A stretch of DNA of 12,473 bases from Clostridiales bacterium (GTDB lineage Bacteria; Bacillota; Clostridia; Peptostreptococcales; Anaerovoracaceae): assembly GCA_012799165.1 (NCBI GenBank), contig JAAZLU010000146.1:1-12473 (forward strand), read 5' to 3'. Below the pieces are notes generated by a model. It made no database searches, was not told where the DNA came from, and saw only the letters and a program-made list of their open reading frames with translations. The position numbers and the translations under genes are program-made. Shown piece by piece: positions 6,766 to 12,473 of this stretch (positions within the stretch are counted from its first letter, which is position 1; the number at the start of each line of letters is the position of its first letter).

Positions 6766-8421
6766 CTATTCCTGTCCCTGCATCTGAATAATCCGGTCGC
6801 AGATTTTGAGGCTGCTCTCCCGGTGGCTCACCATGATAATCGTCCTGCCCGCCTGATATTCCTTTAAGGCGCTCAATATAATGTTTTCGTTCAGGACGTC
6901 CAGATTGCTGGTGGGTTCATCCAGCAGGAGTATTCCGGCATCTTCCAAAAAGCATCTCGCAAGGCCGAAGCGCTGCCTTTCGCCCGCCGAGAAATTGTCT
7001 CCCAGCTCCGTAAGGCGAGTGTCCATGCCATGCTCGAGGCTCTCCACAAAGTCCAGGATGGAGGCTTTCTCGAGGGCGGCTTTCATCTTTCCGTCCGATG
7101 CGTTCGGTTTTGCTATCAGCAGATTGTCTCTGATGGTTCCCTCGAAGAACTCGGTATTTTGCGTCATGTATCCGATGTTGTTCCATAGGGATTGAGTATT
7201 TATATTCTCGATGGGCACTCCGCAGAGGCGTATTTCTCCCATGTCCGCGCTCCAAAAGCGCATTATCAGCTTTAACAGAGTTGATTTGCCGCAGCCGCTT
7301 TCGCCCTGAATTCCCAATATCTCGCCGGGGGCAATCTTCAAATTAAAATCCTTTAAAATGGCTTGCTCGCCGTAGGCAAAGGACAGATTCTCGATTTCGA
7401 TAATCGAGTCTGCCTTATTGTCTTGCAAATTCAAATCGACTCCGTTTTTTATTTCTTTTACGACTGGCTCTTCTTCGAGCAGATTTAATACCCGCTCGCC
7501 GCAGGCCAGGGATTGAGAAAGTCCGTTTCCGAGAGATGCTACATTTGCAATCGCGGGGAAGCTGAAGAAGATGCCGAAAGCTATAGGCAGCAAGATATGC
7601 CAGGAAAGTCCCGTCCGCATGCCTATCAAAACTGCGATGCCGCTCGTAAGCACGGCGATCGCGTCTTCGATTCCCAAGAGAAGCGCCAATTGTTCGATAA
7701 GTTGAGCCTGCCGCGTAATCAGCGATGTATTCGACTTTTCCACAACTTTTATCGCCTTATCGCGGTAGGAAAATTGCATAATCTCCGTAATGCCGCGCAG
7801 CAGATCCAAAAAGATATTGTTTAATCCCCCAATTTCCTTGCGCAGCACATATCCCGTGTTCTTCGCCCATTTGGAGAAGAGGACGGGTAGCACAGTGCCC
7901 ATCAATAGGTAAGATAGCAGGGTCGTAAGGGCGATGGGCGGCGAGAAGCGGGCAATCGAAACGATATAGATAGTTCCGCAGACGACAGCAATGCATATCG
8001 GCGAGATTGTGTGGGCGTAAAACACCTCGATAAGCTCGATGTCGCCCGTTATCATGGAAATCAATTCGCCCTTGTTGCTTCCTTCAATCTTTGCCGGAGC
8101 AAGCCTCCTTATCGCGGCAAAGACCTTGTCGCGCAGCATGCGCAGCACCTTGAAGGCGACCAGATGGTTTAAAAATTGCTCTAAATATCTTGTAAGCCCT
8201 CTAAAGAAGACAAAAATCGCCATCATCAAGATAATTTTTTTAAAGGACAGGTCTATCCGCCAGGCCAACTGGACGATCAGCAGGGCACCGGAGATGGCGA
8301 TTCCCACGGTAGATAAAAAGGAAATTATGCCGGCGATAATCGCGACGACTAAATCCGACAGCTCTCCTTTGGCCAGATGTATTAAATCCAGCATTATGCG
8401 AAGGGAACTTCTCTTTCTCAT
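6766..8421 (-). CDS. Exporter-fold ABC transporter ATPase-permease, second subunit, 551 aa
   Basis: A half-transporter with an N-terminal six-helix exporter-type membrane domain (about 20-310) and a C-terminal ATPase. The ATPase has Walker A GESGCGKS (373-380), Q-loop Gln421, signature FSAGE (477-481) where LSGGQ is usual, Walker B ILLLDE (497-502) and switch His533. The altered signature suggests it forms the weaker of two composite ATP sites with its partner. The ATG overlaps the partner's stop by 4 bases (ATGA) behind a strong AAGGAG, so the two are made together and probably form a heterodimer. The fold is shared by CydCD, drug exporters and the siderophore importers IrtAB and YbtPQ, so direction of transport cannot be read from sequence. 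The company of an ECF importer and a YgbA-like protein makes a metallophore- or heme-related role attractive. Confidence 0.9.
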   Translation of the reverse strand: MRKRSSLRIMLDLIHLAKGELSDLVVAIIAGIISFLSTVGIAISGALLIVQLAWRIDLSFKKIILMMAIFVFFRGLTRYLEQFLNHLVAFKVLRMLRDKVFAAIRRLAPAKIEGSNKGELISMITGDIELIEVFYAHTISPICIAVVCGTIYIVSIARFSPPIALTTLLSYLLMGTVLPVLFSKWAKNTGYVLRKEIGGLNNIFLDLLRGITEIMQFSYRDKAIKVVEKSNTSLITRQAQLIEQLALLLGIEDAIAVLTSGIAVLIGMRTGLSWHILLPIAFGIFFSFPAIANVASLGNGLSQSLACGERVLNLLEEEPVVKEIKNGVDLNLQDNKADSIIEIENLSFAYGEQAILKDFNLKIAPGEILGIQGESGCGKSTLLKLIMRFWSADMGEIRLCGVPIENINTQSLWNNIGYMTQNTEFFEGTIRDNLLIAKPNASDGKMKAALEKASILDFVESLEHGMDTRLTELGDNFSAGERQRFGLARCFLEDAGILLLDEPTSNLDVLNENIILSALKEYQAGRTIIMVSHRESSLKICDRIIQMQGQE

Positions 8422-10145
8422 ATCGCAGCTCCTTCCTCAAAGCGCTTCTGGCTTTCCCACATGCGATTGTAGATGCCATCCTTGCCAATCAGCTCTTTGA
8501 AGCTTCCTTTCTCGACTAGCCTTCCTTTGTCTAAAACATAGATCTTGCGGGCGTTTTTGCCGGCATAGAGGCGATGAGAAACCAGTATTACGATATTATC
8601 CTGCGACATCTTTTCCATAACATCGAGGATGATTGCTTCGCTCTCTACATCGATGTTCGAGGTGGCTTCATCGAATATATAGAGCTCGGCATCGTGCAGG
8701 AGGGCTCTCGCCAAAACGAGTCGCTGCCTCTGCCCGCCGGAGAGATTGCTTGCTCCCGACTTTATCTCTAAATCGAGACCTCCGCGCGGCTTCACCTCGT
8801 CGTAGAGCTGAACCGTCCGAAGCGCCTCTATCAATTCTTCGTCGCTTGCGCCGGGCTTTCCCATCAGGAGGTTCTCCCGAATCGTCCTCTCAAATACATG
8901 AGCATCGTGCGAAATGCGTATCATGTTCTCCGTTATCGACTGCTTCTTGTAAGTCTCGTATGGATTTCCGCTCCAAAAGACGGACTCGTCGCCGCAGTCG
9001 AGCTGTCCTGCAAGCACTCGTGCAAGCGTGCTCTTTCCGGAGCCCGAGGCACCCACTACCGCCGTGAACCCCCCGGCTGCAAAATCCGCATCGATGCCGT
9101 CCAAGACCTTGCGCTCGCTGTCGGGGTAGCTGAAGCTCAGATCCCTTACGCTTATGCCCTTATCGCTTTTCTCGATTTCGTTTTTATGACTGTCGTCCTC
9201 TTCCGGCAGGGCGAAGAAGTCTATAAGGTTTTTGCCCGCGGCAACCCCCGTCATGGCGACATGGAAGCTGGATATTAAGGTAGCCATAGGTCTGAAGGAC
9301 TCTATAGACATAAAGACCCAAACGACCATGCTTGCAATATTCTGAACAGCAAAGCTAAGATTGGACAGACCGAAGGCGATGAGCGCGACCGCGCTTCCAT
9401 AGGCTATCCACTCGATTACGGTTATGGAATTGAGCTGCATGCGCAGGATATTCATAGTTTCTATGCGGAACTTTTCCGACTTGTCGTGAATCTCTTCCGC
9501 TCTCTTTTCGTCCGCGGAGAAGATTTTGAGGGTGGTCATGCCCTGCAGGCTGTCCAAGAACAGTTGCCCGACATCCATATAGCTGGCCCAATACTTTTTC
9601 TGCTTGCGTCCGACCTTTTCCAAGATGAGCTTAAGCATCAAGGGGATAATCGGGGCGAGGATCAAAAACAGGAGGGCGGTCTTGGCATTTATTGAGAGCA
9701 GCACGAAAAAACTGACGAGGCTCATGCCGAAGCTTCCGAAGAACTGCGGCAAAAAGCGTCCGTAGTAATTTTCCAGCTGCTCGATGGTGTCGGAGCCCAT
9801 GTTTATCATCTTGGAAGTGGATGTGTAGTTCAGATAGGCAGGACCGATTCGCATCGCCTTTTCTATCATCTCCGTCCTTAGGGTTGTCTTCACTTCTCCC
9901 GTAATCCTGGTCTGATATCTCGTTACCAGATACAGGCTGCCGCTTCTTAAGGCGAAGCCCGCAAGAAAGAGTAAAAGTATTCTTCCCGCTTCAATGGCTG
10001 CGGCCGAGAATAGGGCCCGGATAAACTCGCCGAAAGAGAGGGCAATCAAGAAACTACCCACAACCTTGAGCATCATGAGCAAGATGCTTACAATAATATA
10101 TTTCTTCGCATTGCCTATATATTTAAAAAGCAATCTGTCCAGCAT
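8418..10145 (-). CDS. Exporter-fold ABC transporter ATPase-permease, first subunit, 575 aa
   Basis: The first gene of the operon, a half-transporter with a six-helix exporter-type membrane domain (about 15-300) and a C-terminal ATPase. The ATPase carries Walker A GASGSGKS (365-372), canonical signature LSGGQ (468-472), Walker B LYIFDE (488-493) with catalytic Glu493, and switch His524. The Q-loop position reads ISHDAHVF (411-418), with His413 where Gln is nearly invariant. Start choice: ATG at 10145 begins MLDRLLFKYIG, which is where homologous half-transporters begin. A GTG at 10259 is in frame and would add 38 hydrophilic residues, but it lies inside the operator-like palindrome and has no SD. 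The preferred ATG itself has only a weak SD. The transcript leader would be about 135 bases. Confidence 0.88.
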   Translation of the reverse strand: MLDRLLFKYIGNAKKYIIVSILLMMLKVVGSFLIALSFGEFIRALFSAAAIEAGRILLLFLAGFALRSGSLYLVTRYQTRITGEVKTTLRTEMIEKAMRIGPAYLNYTSTSKMINMGSDTIEQLENYYGRFLPQFFGSFGMSLVSFFVLLSINAKTALLFLILAPIIPLMLKLILEKVGRKQKKYWASYMDVGQLFLDSLQGMTTLKIFSADEKRAEEIHDKSEKFRIETMNILRMQLNSITVIEWIAYGSAVALIAFGLSNLSFAVQNIASMVVWVFMSIESFRPMATLISSFHVAMTGVAAGKNLIDFFALPEEDDSHKNEIEKSDKGISVRDLSFSYPDSERKVLDGIDADFAAGGFTAVVGASGSGKSTLARVLAGQLDCGDESVFWSGNPYETYKKQSITENMIRISHDAHVFERTIRENLLMGKPGASDEELIEALRTVQLYDEVKPRGGLDLEIKSGASNLSGGQRQRLVLARALLHDAELYIFDEATSNIDVESEAIILDVMEKMSQDNIVILVSHRLYAGKNARKIYVLDKGRLVEKGSFKELIGKDGIYNRMWESQKRFEEGAAI

Positions 10146-10155
10146 ATATGTATTA

Positions 10156-10189
10156 CCGTTCCGCACGGCTCGATTTCCACACCCCGTGG
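10156..10189 (-). other. Two tandem small hairpins in the operon leader
   Basis: In the RNA leader, CCAC-GGGGT-GTGG (10189 down to 10177) and CCGT-GCGGA-ACGG (10168 down to 10156) can each fold into 4-bp stems with 5-base loops, ending 10 bases before the ATG. Farther up, near 10230, there is a good SD-like AAGGAG with no start codon in range. The leader is purine-rich and GC-richer than the promoter. I do not recognise a known riboswitch class in it. Confidence 0.3.
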
Positions 10190-10247
10190 GCTTCCCTTTG
10201 TCTGATTCTGTCTTTAGCTTTGGGAATTCTCCTTCGCTTCTCGTCGA

Positions 10248-10277
10248 GTTAACACGCACTAATTAGTGGCGTTTAAC
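10248..10277. promoter_or_regulatory. 30-bp imperfect palindrome, candidate operator of the six-gene operon
   Basis: A perfect 12-bp palindrome CACTAATTAGTG (10257-10268) is flanked symmetrically, after 4 unmatched bases on each side, by GTTAA (10248-10252) and TTAAC (10273-10277). Twenty-two of the 30 bases obey dyad symmetry. It lies just downstream of the start site predicted from the promoter at 10289-10317, the classical place for a repressor roadblock. The regulator is not encoded in the window and I do not recognise the motif. Confidence 0.6.
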
Positions 10278-10288
10278 CTTTAGGTAAA

Positions 10289-10317
10289 AATATAACATCG
10301 ATTGTTATTAATTTCAA
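10289..10317 (-). promoter_or_regulatory. Sigma-A promoter of the exporter/YgbA/ECF operon, with a dyad in the spacer
   Basis: On the - strand TTGAAA (10317-10312) and TATATT (10294-10289), each five of six to consensus, are separated by exactly 17 bases. A 17-bp dyad ATAACA-TCGAT-TGTTAT (10292-10308) covers most of the spacer and the upstream half of the -10. A protein bound there would block RNA polymerase. Transcription should start near 10282, giving a leader of roughly 135 bases. Confidence 0.7.
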
Positions 10318-10324
10318 TATCCAT

Positions 10325-10343
10325 CTAAAATCGGGGATTTTAG
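10325..10343. repeat. 8-bp hairpin overlapping the hydrolase stop codon
   Basis: CTAAAATC and GATTTTAG are perfect inverted repeats separated by three bases, and the stop codon of the - strand hydrolase lies in one arm. No T-run follows on the - strand, so it is at best a weak terminator or RNA-stabilising hairpin between the hydrolase and the six-gene operon. Confidence 0.45.
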
Positions 10344-11260
10344 AGCTCGTTCAGCATTTTTACAATCTCGTCGTATGTCGTCCGTGTGGCTTTGTTTATC
10401 CGTCCGATCCCATAGCAATGCGGCATGCCGGGTTCCACATGGATCCTGTATTTCGCGCCCGCTCTTTCGAGGGAATCGCGATATATGGGAGCCGCAAAGG
10501 CGAGGCTCTCTTTTTCGCCATAATAGATCATGATTTTCCCCGCATTGCGGAAATCACCGTGCGTGGCAGTATTAATCATCCAGAGCTCCAATTCTTCTCC
10601 GCCCCGTTGAACCTTCCCGTAGGCCTCTATCTGTTCTATTGGTATAAAAGGATCGACCCCTCTGTAGACCTCCAGCAGCTCTCTTTCTTCCGAGTCTGCG
10701 GGTACATGCCCCGGTGAAAGCGCTATCGAGAGGGCGGGCATGGGAAGTTGCTGTCTGTAATAGTTATTCCAGGAAATCATAGTCATAGCCGCCGTTCCTC
10801 CAAAAGATAGGCCCAGCACTCCTATTTTCTTGGGGGCATATTCGTTCAGAACGGCTCGGTAGCTTTCAAAGATCATTTCGTATGTTTCCCTTATCGAAGA
10901 GTCGGTCGCAGGAGGGTAGAAAGGATAAAAGATTTCGGCATCGACCCATTTTAAGAGTTTTTTCGCAAGGAAAAGCTGATGCCTGCAGTAGTCGTAGACA
11001 CCCCCGCCGCCGGGTATATAGAGGATGGCTCTTTTAGGCGCATGAGACCTCCGCTTAATGCGCAAGCAGTGATAGCTCCCGTGTTCTGTTCGGACTTCCA
11101 AATCCTTGTATTCCAATTTTCCGTCTTTCGGAACCTCAAAAACCTGCTTGTCGTTGTGAGCCTTAGCATGGGCATAAATTTCTTCTTCTGTTTTTAGAGG
11201 CGGATTCAAGAAATGCACTAGCCAGAGTGCGCCCATAATAATTTTGTTGCTGATTTTCAT
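10340..11260 (-). CDS. Alpha/beta hydrolase, hormone-sensitive-lipase-like (alpha/beta hydrolase fold-3), 306 aa
   Basis: An esterase/lipase-like hydrolase. The oxyanion motif that is HGGG in the hormone-sensitive lipase group reads PGGGG here (83-87). The nucleophile elbow is GLSFGG (150-155, Ser152), and the catalytic histidine is probably His281 in GMPHCYG. The acid is probably Glu249 or Glu251 in YYGEKES, where Asp is more usual. The length fits the family. The N-terminus has a mildly hydrophobic stretch (7-18), but no clear signal peptide, so the product is probably cytoplasmic or loosely membrane-associated. ATG at 11260 has an excellent AAAGGAGG seven bases upstream. It has its own promoter at 11364-11392 and precedes the six-gene operon on the same strand. 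Some read-through into that operon is possible because no strong terminator separates them. Substrate unknown. Confidence 0.86.
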   Translation of the reverse strand: MKISNKIIMGALWLVHFLNPPLKTEEEIYAHAKAHNDKQVFEVPKDGKLEYKDLEVRTEHGSYHCLRIKRRSHAPKRAILYIPGGGGVYDYCRHQLFLAKKLLKWVDAEIFYPFYPPATDSSIRETYEMIFESYRAVLNEYAPKKIGVLGLSFGGTAAMTMISWNNYYRQQLPMPALSIALSPGHVPADSEERELLEVYRGVDPFIPIEQIEAYGKVQRGGEELELWMINTATHGDFRNAGKIMIYYGEKESLAFAAPIYRDSLERAGAKYRIHVEPGMPHCYGIGRINKATRTTYDEIVKMLNEL

Positions 11261-11339
11261 AAAAGTTCCTCCTTTAATTGAAGGCGAACCGGTTTATATG
11301 TCGATGCGTTTCATGTTAGAAAATGCCAAGGTCAAGCTG

Positions 11340-11355
11340 GTTAGTTCCCGCTAAC
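11340..11355. promoter_or_regulatory. Small dyad at the predicted start site of the hydrolase transcript
   Basis: GTTAG (11340-11344) and CTAAC (11351-11355) are inverted around six bases and sit at about +2 to +17 of the transcript predicted from the promoter at 11364-11392. It may be an operator or a 5'-end hairpin. Five-base arms are short enough to occur by chance. Confidence 0.3.
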
Positions 11356-11363
11356 TCTAAAGC

Positions 11364-11392
11364 ATTATACACCAGCAGTCTCGTATTGTGAA
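11364..11392 (-). promoter_or_regulatory. Sigma-A promoter for the lipase-like hydrolase
   Basis: On the - strand TTCACA (11392-11387, five of six) and a perfect TATAAT (11369-11364) are spaced by 17 bases. Predicted transcription starts near 11357, leaving a leader of about 97 bases before the ATG at 11260. Confidence 0.7.
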
Positions 11393-11407
11393 TGGTTGTA
11401 AGTTATT

Positions 11408-11451
11408 GGCCGGATTTTTATCTGCGAGCGCTGAACAAATCCTTTCCGGCC
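11408..11451. repeat. Inverted repeat between the two divergent promoters
   Basis: GGCCGGA (11408-11414) is matched by TCCGGCC (11445-11451) across 30 bases. Overlapping arms GGATTT (11412-11417) and AAATCC (11437-11442) offer an alternative pairing, and a small GCG-AG-CGC dyad lies inside (11424-11431). No T-run follows on either strand. It lies upstream of both promoters. The rest of the 336-base intergenic region (11261-11596) holds the two promoters and ribosome sites and no convincing gene. Confidence 0.4.
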
Positions 11452-11494
11452 TCTCGCCTCTCCGCCTGCTCCAACAATCCGCCGCCTCGCGTGG

Positions 11495-11522
11495 TTGACA
11501 TTTCCGTCTATAAAGGTATAAT
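11495..11522 (+). promoter_or_regulatory. Consensus sigma-A promoter for the ABC ATPase-permease gene
   Basis: Perfect TTGACA (11495-11500) and perfect TATAAT (11517-11522) with a 16-base spacer. Transcription should start near 11529, giving a leader of about 68 bases. The ribosome site AGGGGG (11584-11589) lies seven bases before the ATG. A full-consensus promoter suggests strong expression unless repressed. Confidence 0.8.
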
Positions 11523-11596
11523 TTTTCAATAGGGGTAAACTCAAAATAAATGCGCATTCTTGCGTCTAACAAAAATAAAATTCAGGGGGATAAATA

Positions 11597-12473
11597 ATGC
11601 TTGAATTAAAGGGTATTACTAAGGTGTATCCCGGAGCCGAAGAAGTTCATGCGCTCAAGGGGATCGATCTTAAGTTCAGAAAAAGTGAATTCGTGGCGAT
11701 TCTCGGTCCTTCGGGCTGCGGAAAGACTACAATGCTCAATATCATCGGAGGTCTCGATCAATATACCTCCGGTGATTTAGTTATCAACGGTCGTTCGACC
11801 AAGGAGTACAACGATAGGGATTGGGATGCATACCGAAATCACTCCATAGGTTTCGTCTTCCAAAGCTACAATTTAATTCCGCACCAGTCCGTGCTGCAGA
11901 ATGTCGAGCTTGCGCTCACGCTTTCCGGCGTACCGAAGGCCGAGAGGCGCAGGCGCGCTAAGGAAGCTCTGGTTAAGGTGGGTCTGGCGGATCAATTTAA
12001 CAAAAAGCCGAGCGAAATATCCGGTGGACAGGCGCAGCGCGTCGCGATAGCTCGCGCCATAGTCAACAACCCGGATATCGTCCTCGCCGATGAGCCCACC
12101 GGTGCCCTCGACACGGAGACCAGCGTTCAGGTAATGGATATCCTCAAGGAGATTTCAAAGGACAGGCTCGTAATTATGGTTACTCATAATCCGGATCTGG
12201 CGAATACTTATTCCACGAGGATAGTCAGAATGCTGGACGGCCTGATTACGGAGGATTCATCGCAGCCGACGGACGAAGAGTTGCGACTGGCGGCTCCGAA
12301 AGAGGAGCGGGCAAAGGGAGGAAGGAAGAAAAAGCCCTCCATGTCGCTCGTAACATCCTTCGGACTCTCTTTAAAGAACCTCTTTACAAAGAGGGGCCGA
12401 ACCCTTCTTACTAGCTTTGCGGGCTCCATCGGAATTATCGGAATTGCGCTCATCTATGCGGTCTCTCAGGGTA
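11597..12473 (+). CDS. ABC transporter ATP-binding/permease fusion (MacB/LolD-type), N-terminal part, runs off the window
   Basis: The first 292 residues of a protein that continues past the right edge. The ATPase is of the LolD/MacB type: Walker A GPSGCGKT (37-44), Q-loop Gln89, signature SGGQ (142-145), Walker B IVLADE (161-166), D-loop GALD (169-172) and switch His197. A charged linker (about 220-250) leads into [19 protein letters not shown] (258-276) and the first membrane helix (about 276-288). That sequence is the typical entry to an FtsX-like permease domain in the large fused ABC proteins of Clostridia, which are usually around 1,000 residues or more. Such proteins act mechanically in export of, or resistance to, peptides or in envelope processes. 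The substrate is not visible here. The promoter is a perfect consensus. No stop codon was found in frame to the last base. Confidence 0.9.
   Translation, partial: MLELKGITKVYPGAEEVHALKGIDLKFRKSEFVAILGPSGCGKTTMLNIIGGLDQYTSGDLVINGRSTKEYNDRDWDAYRNHSIGFVFQSYNLIPHQSVLQNVELALTLSGVPKAERRRRAKEALVKVGLADQFNKKPSEISGGQAQRVAIARAIVNNPDIVLADEPTGALDTETSVQVMDILKEISKDRLVIMVTHNPDLANTYSTRIVRMLDGLITEDSSQPTDEELRLAAPKEERAKGGRKKKPSMSLVTSFGLSLKNLFTKRGRTLLTSFAGSIGIIGIALIYAVSQG

Noticed and set aside
10139..10175. Resemblance of the leader stretch GAGCCGTGCGG...ACGG to domain V of a group II intron
   Set aside because: Only the outer stem is similar; the middle of domain V, its bulge and the rest of the ribozyme and reverse transcriptase are absent.
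10154..10183. A 9-codon upstream reading frame starting at a GTG in the leader, preceded by AAAGGGAAG
   Set aside because: Too short, non-ATG, and with no regulatory codon pattern; likely chance.
10146..10259. N-terminal extension of the first ABC subunit from a GTG at 10259
   Set aside because: The added 38 residues are hydrophilic and unlike the family, the GTG lies inside the palindrome, and no SD precedes it. ATG at 10145 gives the expected N-terminus.
10292..10308. Fur box or Rex site at the operon promoter
   Set aside because: The dyad ATAACA-TCGAT-TGTTAT does not match the Fur consensus, and its half-sites are in the opposite order to the Rex site TTGTTA...TAACAA.
10325..10343. Intrinsic terminator at the end of the lipase-like hydrolase gene
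   Set aside because: The stem is perfect but AT-rich and no T-run follows, so it is reported only as a hairpin.
11307..11335. A MerR-type promoter suggested by CTTGACCTTGGCATT on the - strand upstream of the hydrolase
   Set aside because: No matching -10 at 17-20 bases and no proper dyad; the TTCACA/TATAAT promoter farther upstream is much better.
11357..11572. 71-codon reading frame on the - strand in the divergent intergenic region
   Set aside because: It spans both promoters, has Cys/Arg-rich composition without a domain, and lacks a ribosome site.

Overview
The window reads as chromosomal DNA of a Gram-positive anaerobe of the Bacillota, most likely a clostridial lineage. The grounds are strong AGGAGG-type ribosome binding sites, near-consensus sigma-A promoters, an energy-coupling factor (ECF) transporter with an MptD-family S component, and a Clostridia-type ATPase-permease fusion at the right edge. 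Base composition looks close to 50% GC with frequent ATA and AGG codons. I cannot name the genus. No RNA genes, insertion sequences, CRISPR arrays or phage genes were seen.

Left block (2-3536, + strand): the C-terminal end of a CopA-type copper-exporting P-type ATPase, two tandem class I SAM-dependent methyltransferases that differ from each other, and a protein of the L-2-amino-thiazoline-4-carboxylic acid (ATC) hydrolase family. The first four genes are close enough to be one transcript. After a 215-base gap with a perfect 10-bp inverted repeat comes an alpha/beta hydrolase, which converges on the next block.

Central block (3579-10145, - strand): a tight six-gene operon, read right to left. 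It holds two exporter-fold ABC ATPase-permeases that probably form a heterodimer, a cysteine-rich protein of the YgbA / nitrous-oxide-stimulated-promoter family, an MptD-family membrane S component, an EcfT transmembrane protein and a double-ATPase EcfA. Junctions are 4-base ATGA overlaps, a direct TAGATG abutment, or gaps under 10 bases. A good sigma-A promoter lies at 10289-10317. It carries one dyad across its spacer and -10 and a 30-bp imperfect palindrome just downstream, so the operon looks tightly controlled. The content suggests uptake of an iron-containing ligand (heme or a metallophore), but the substrate is inferred.

Right block: a hormone-sensitive-lipase-like alpha/beta hydrolase (10340-11260, - strand) is divergent from an ABC ATP-binding/permease fusion (11597 to the edge, + strand). 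The 336-base region between them holds two near-consensus promoters facing away from each other, a small dyad at one start site and a 7-bp inverted repeat between them.

The candidate for a little-described system is the six-gene operon: an exporter-fold pair, a nitrosative-stress/iron-linked Cys-rich protein and a complete ECF importer, all under one palindrome-flanked promoter.
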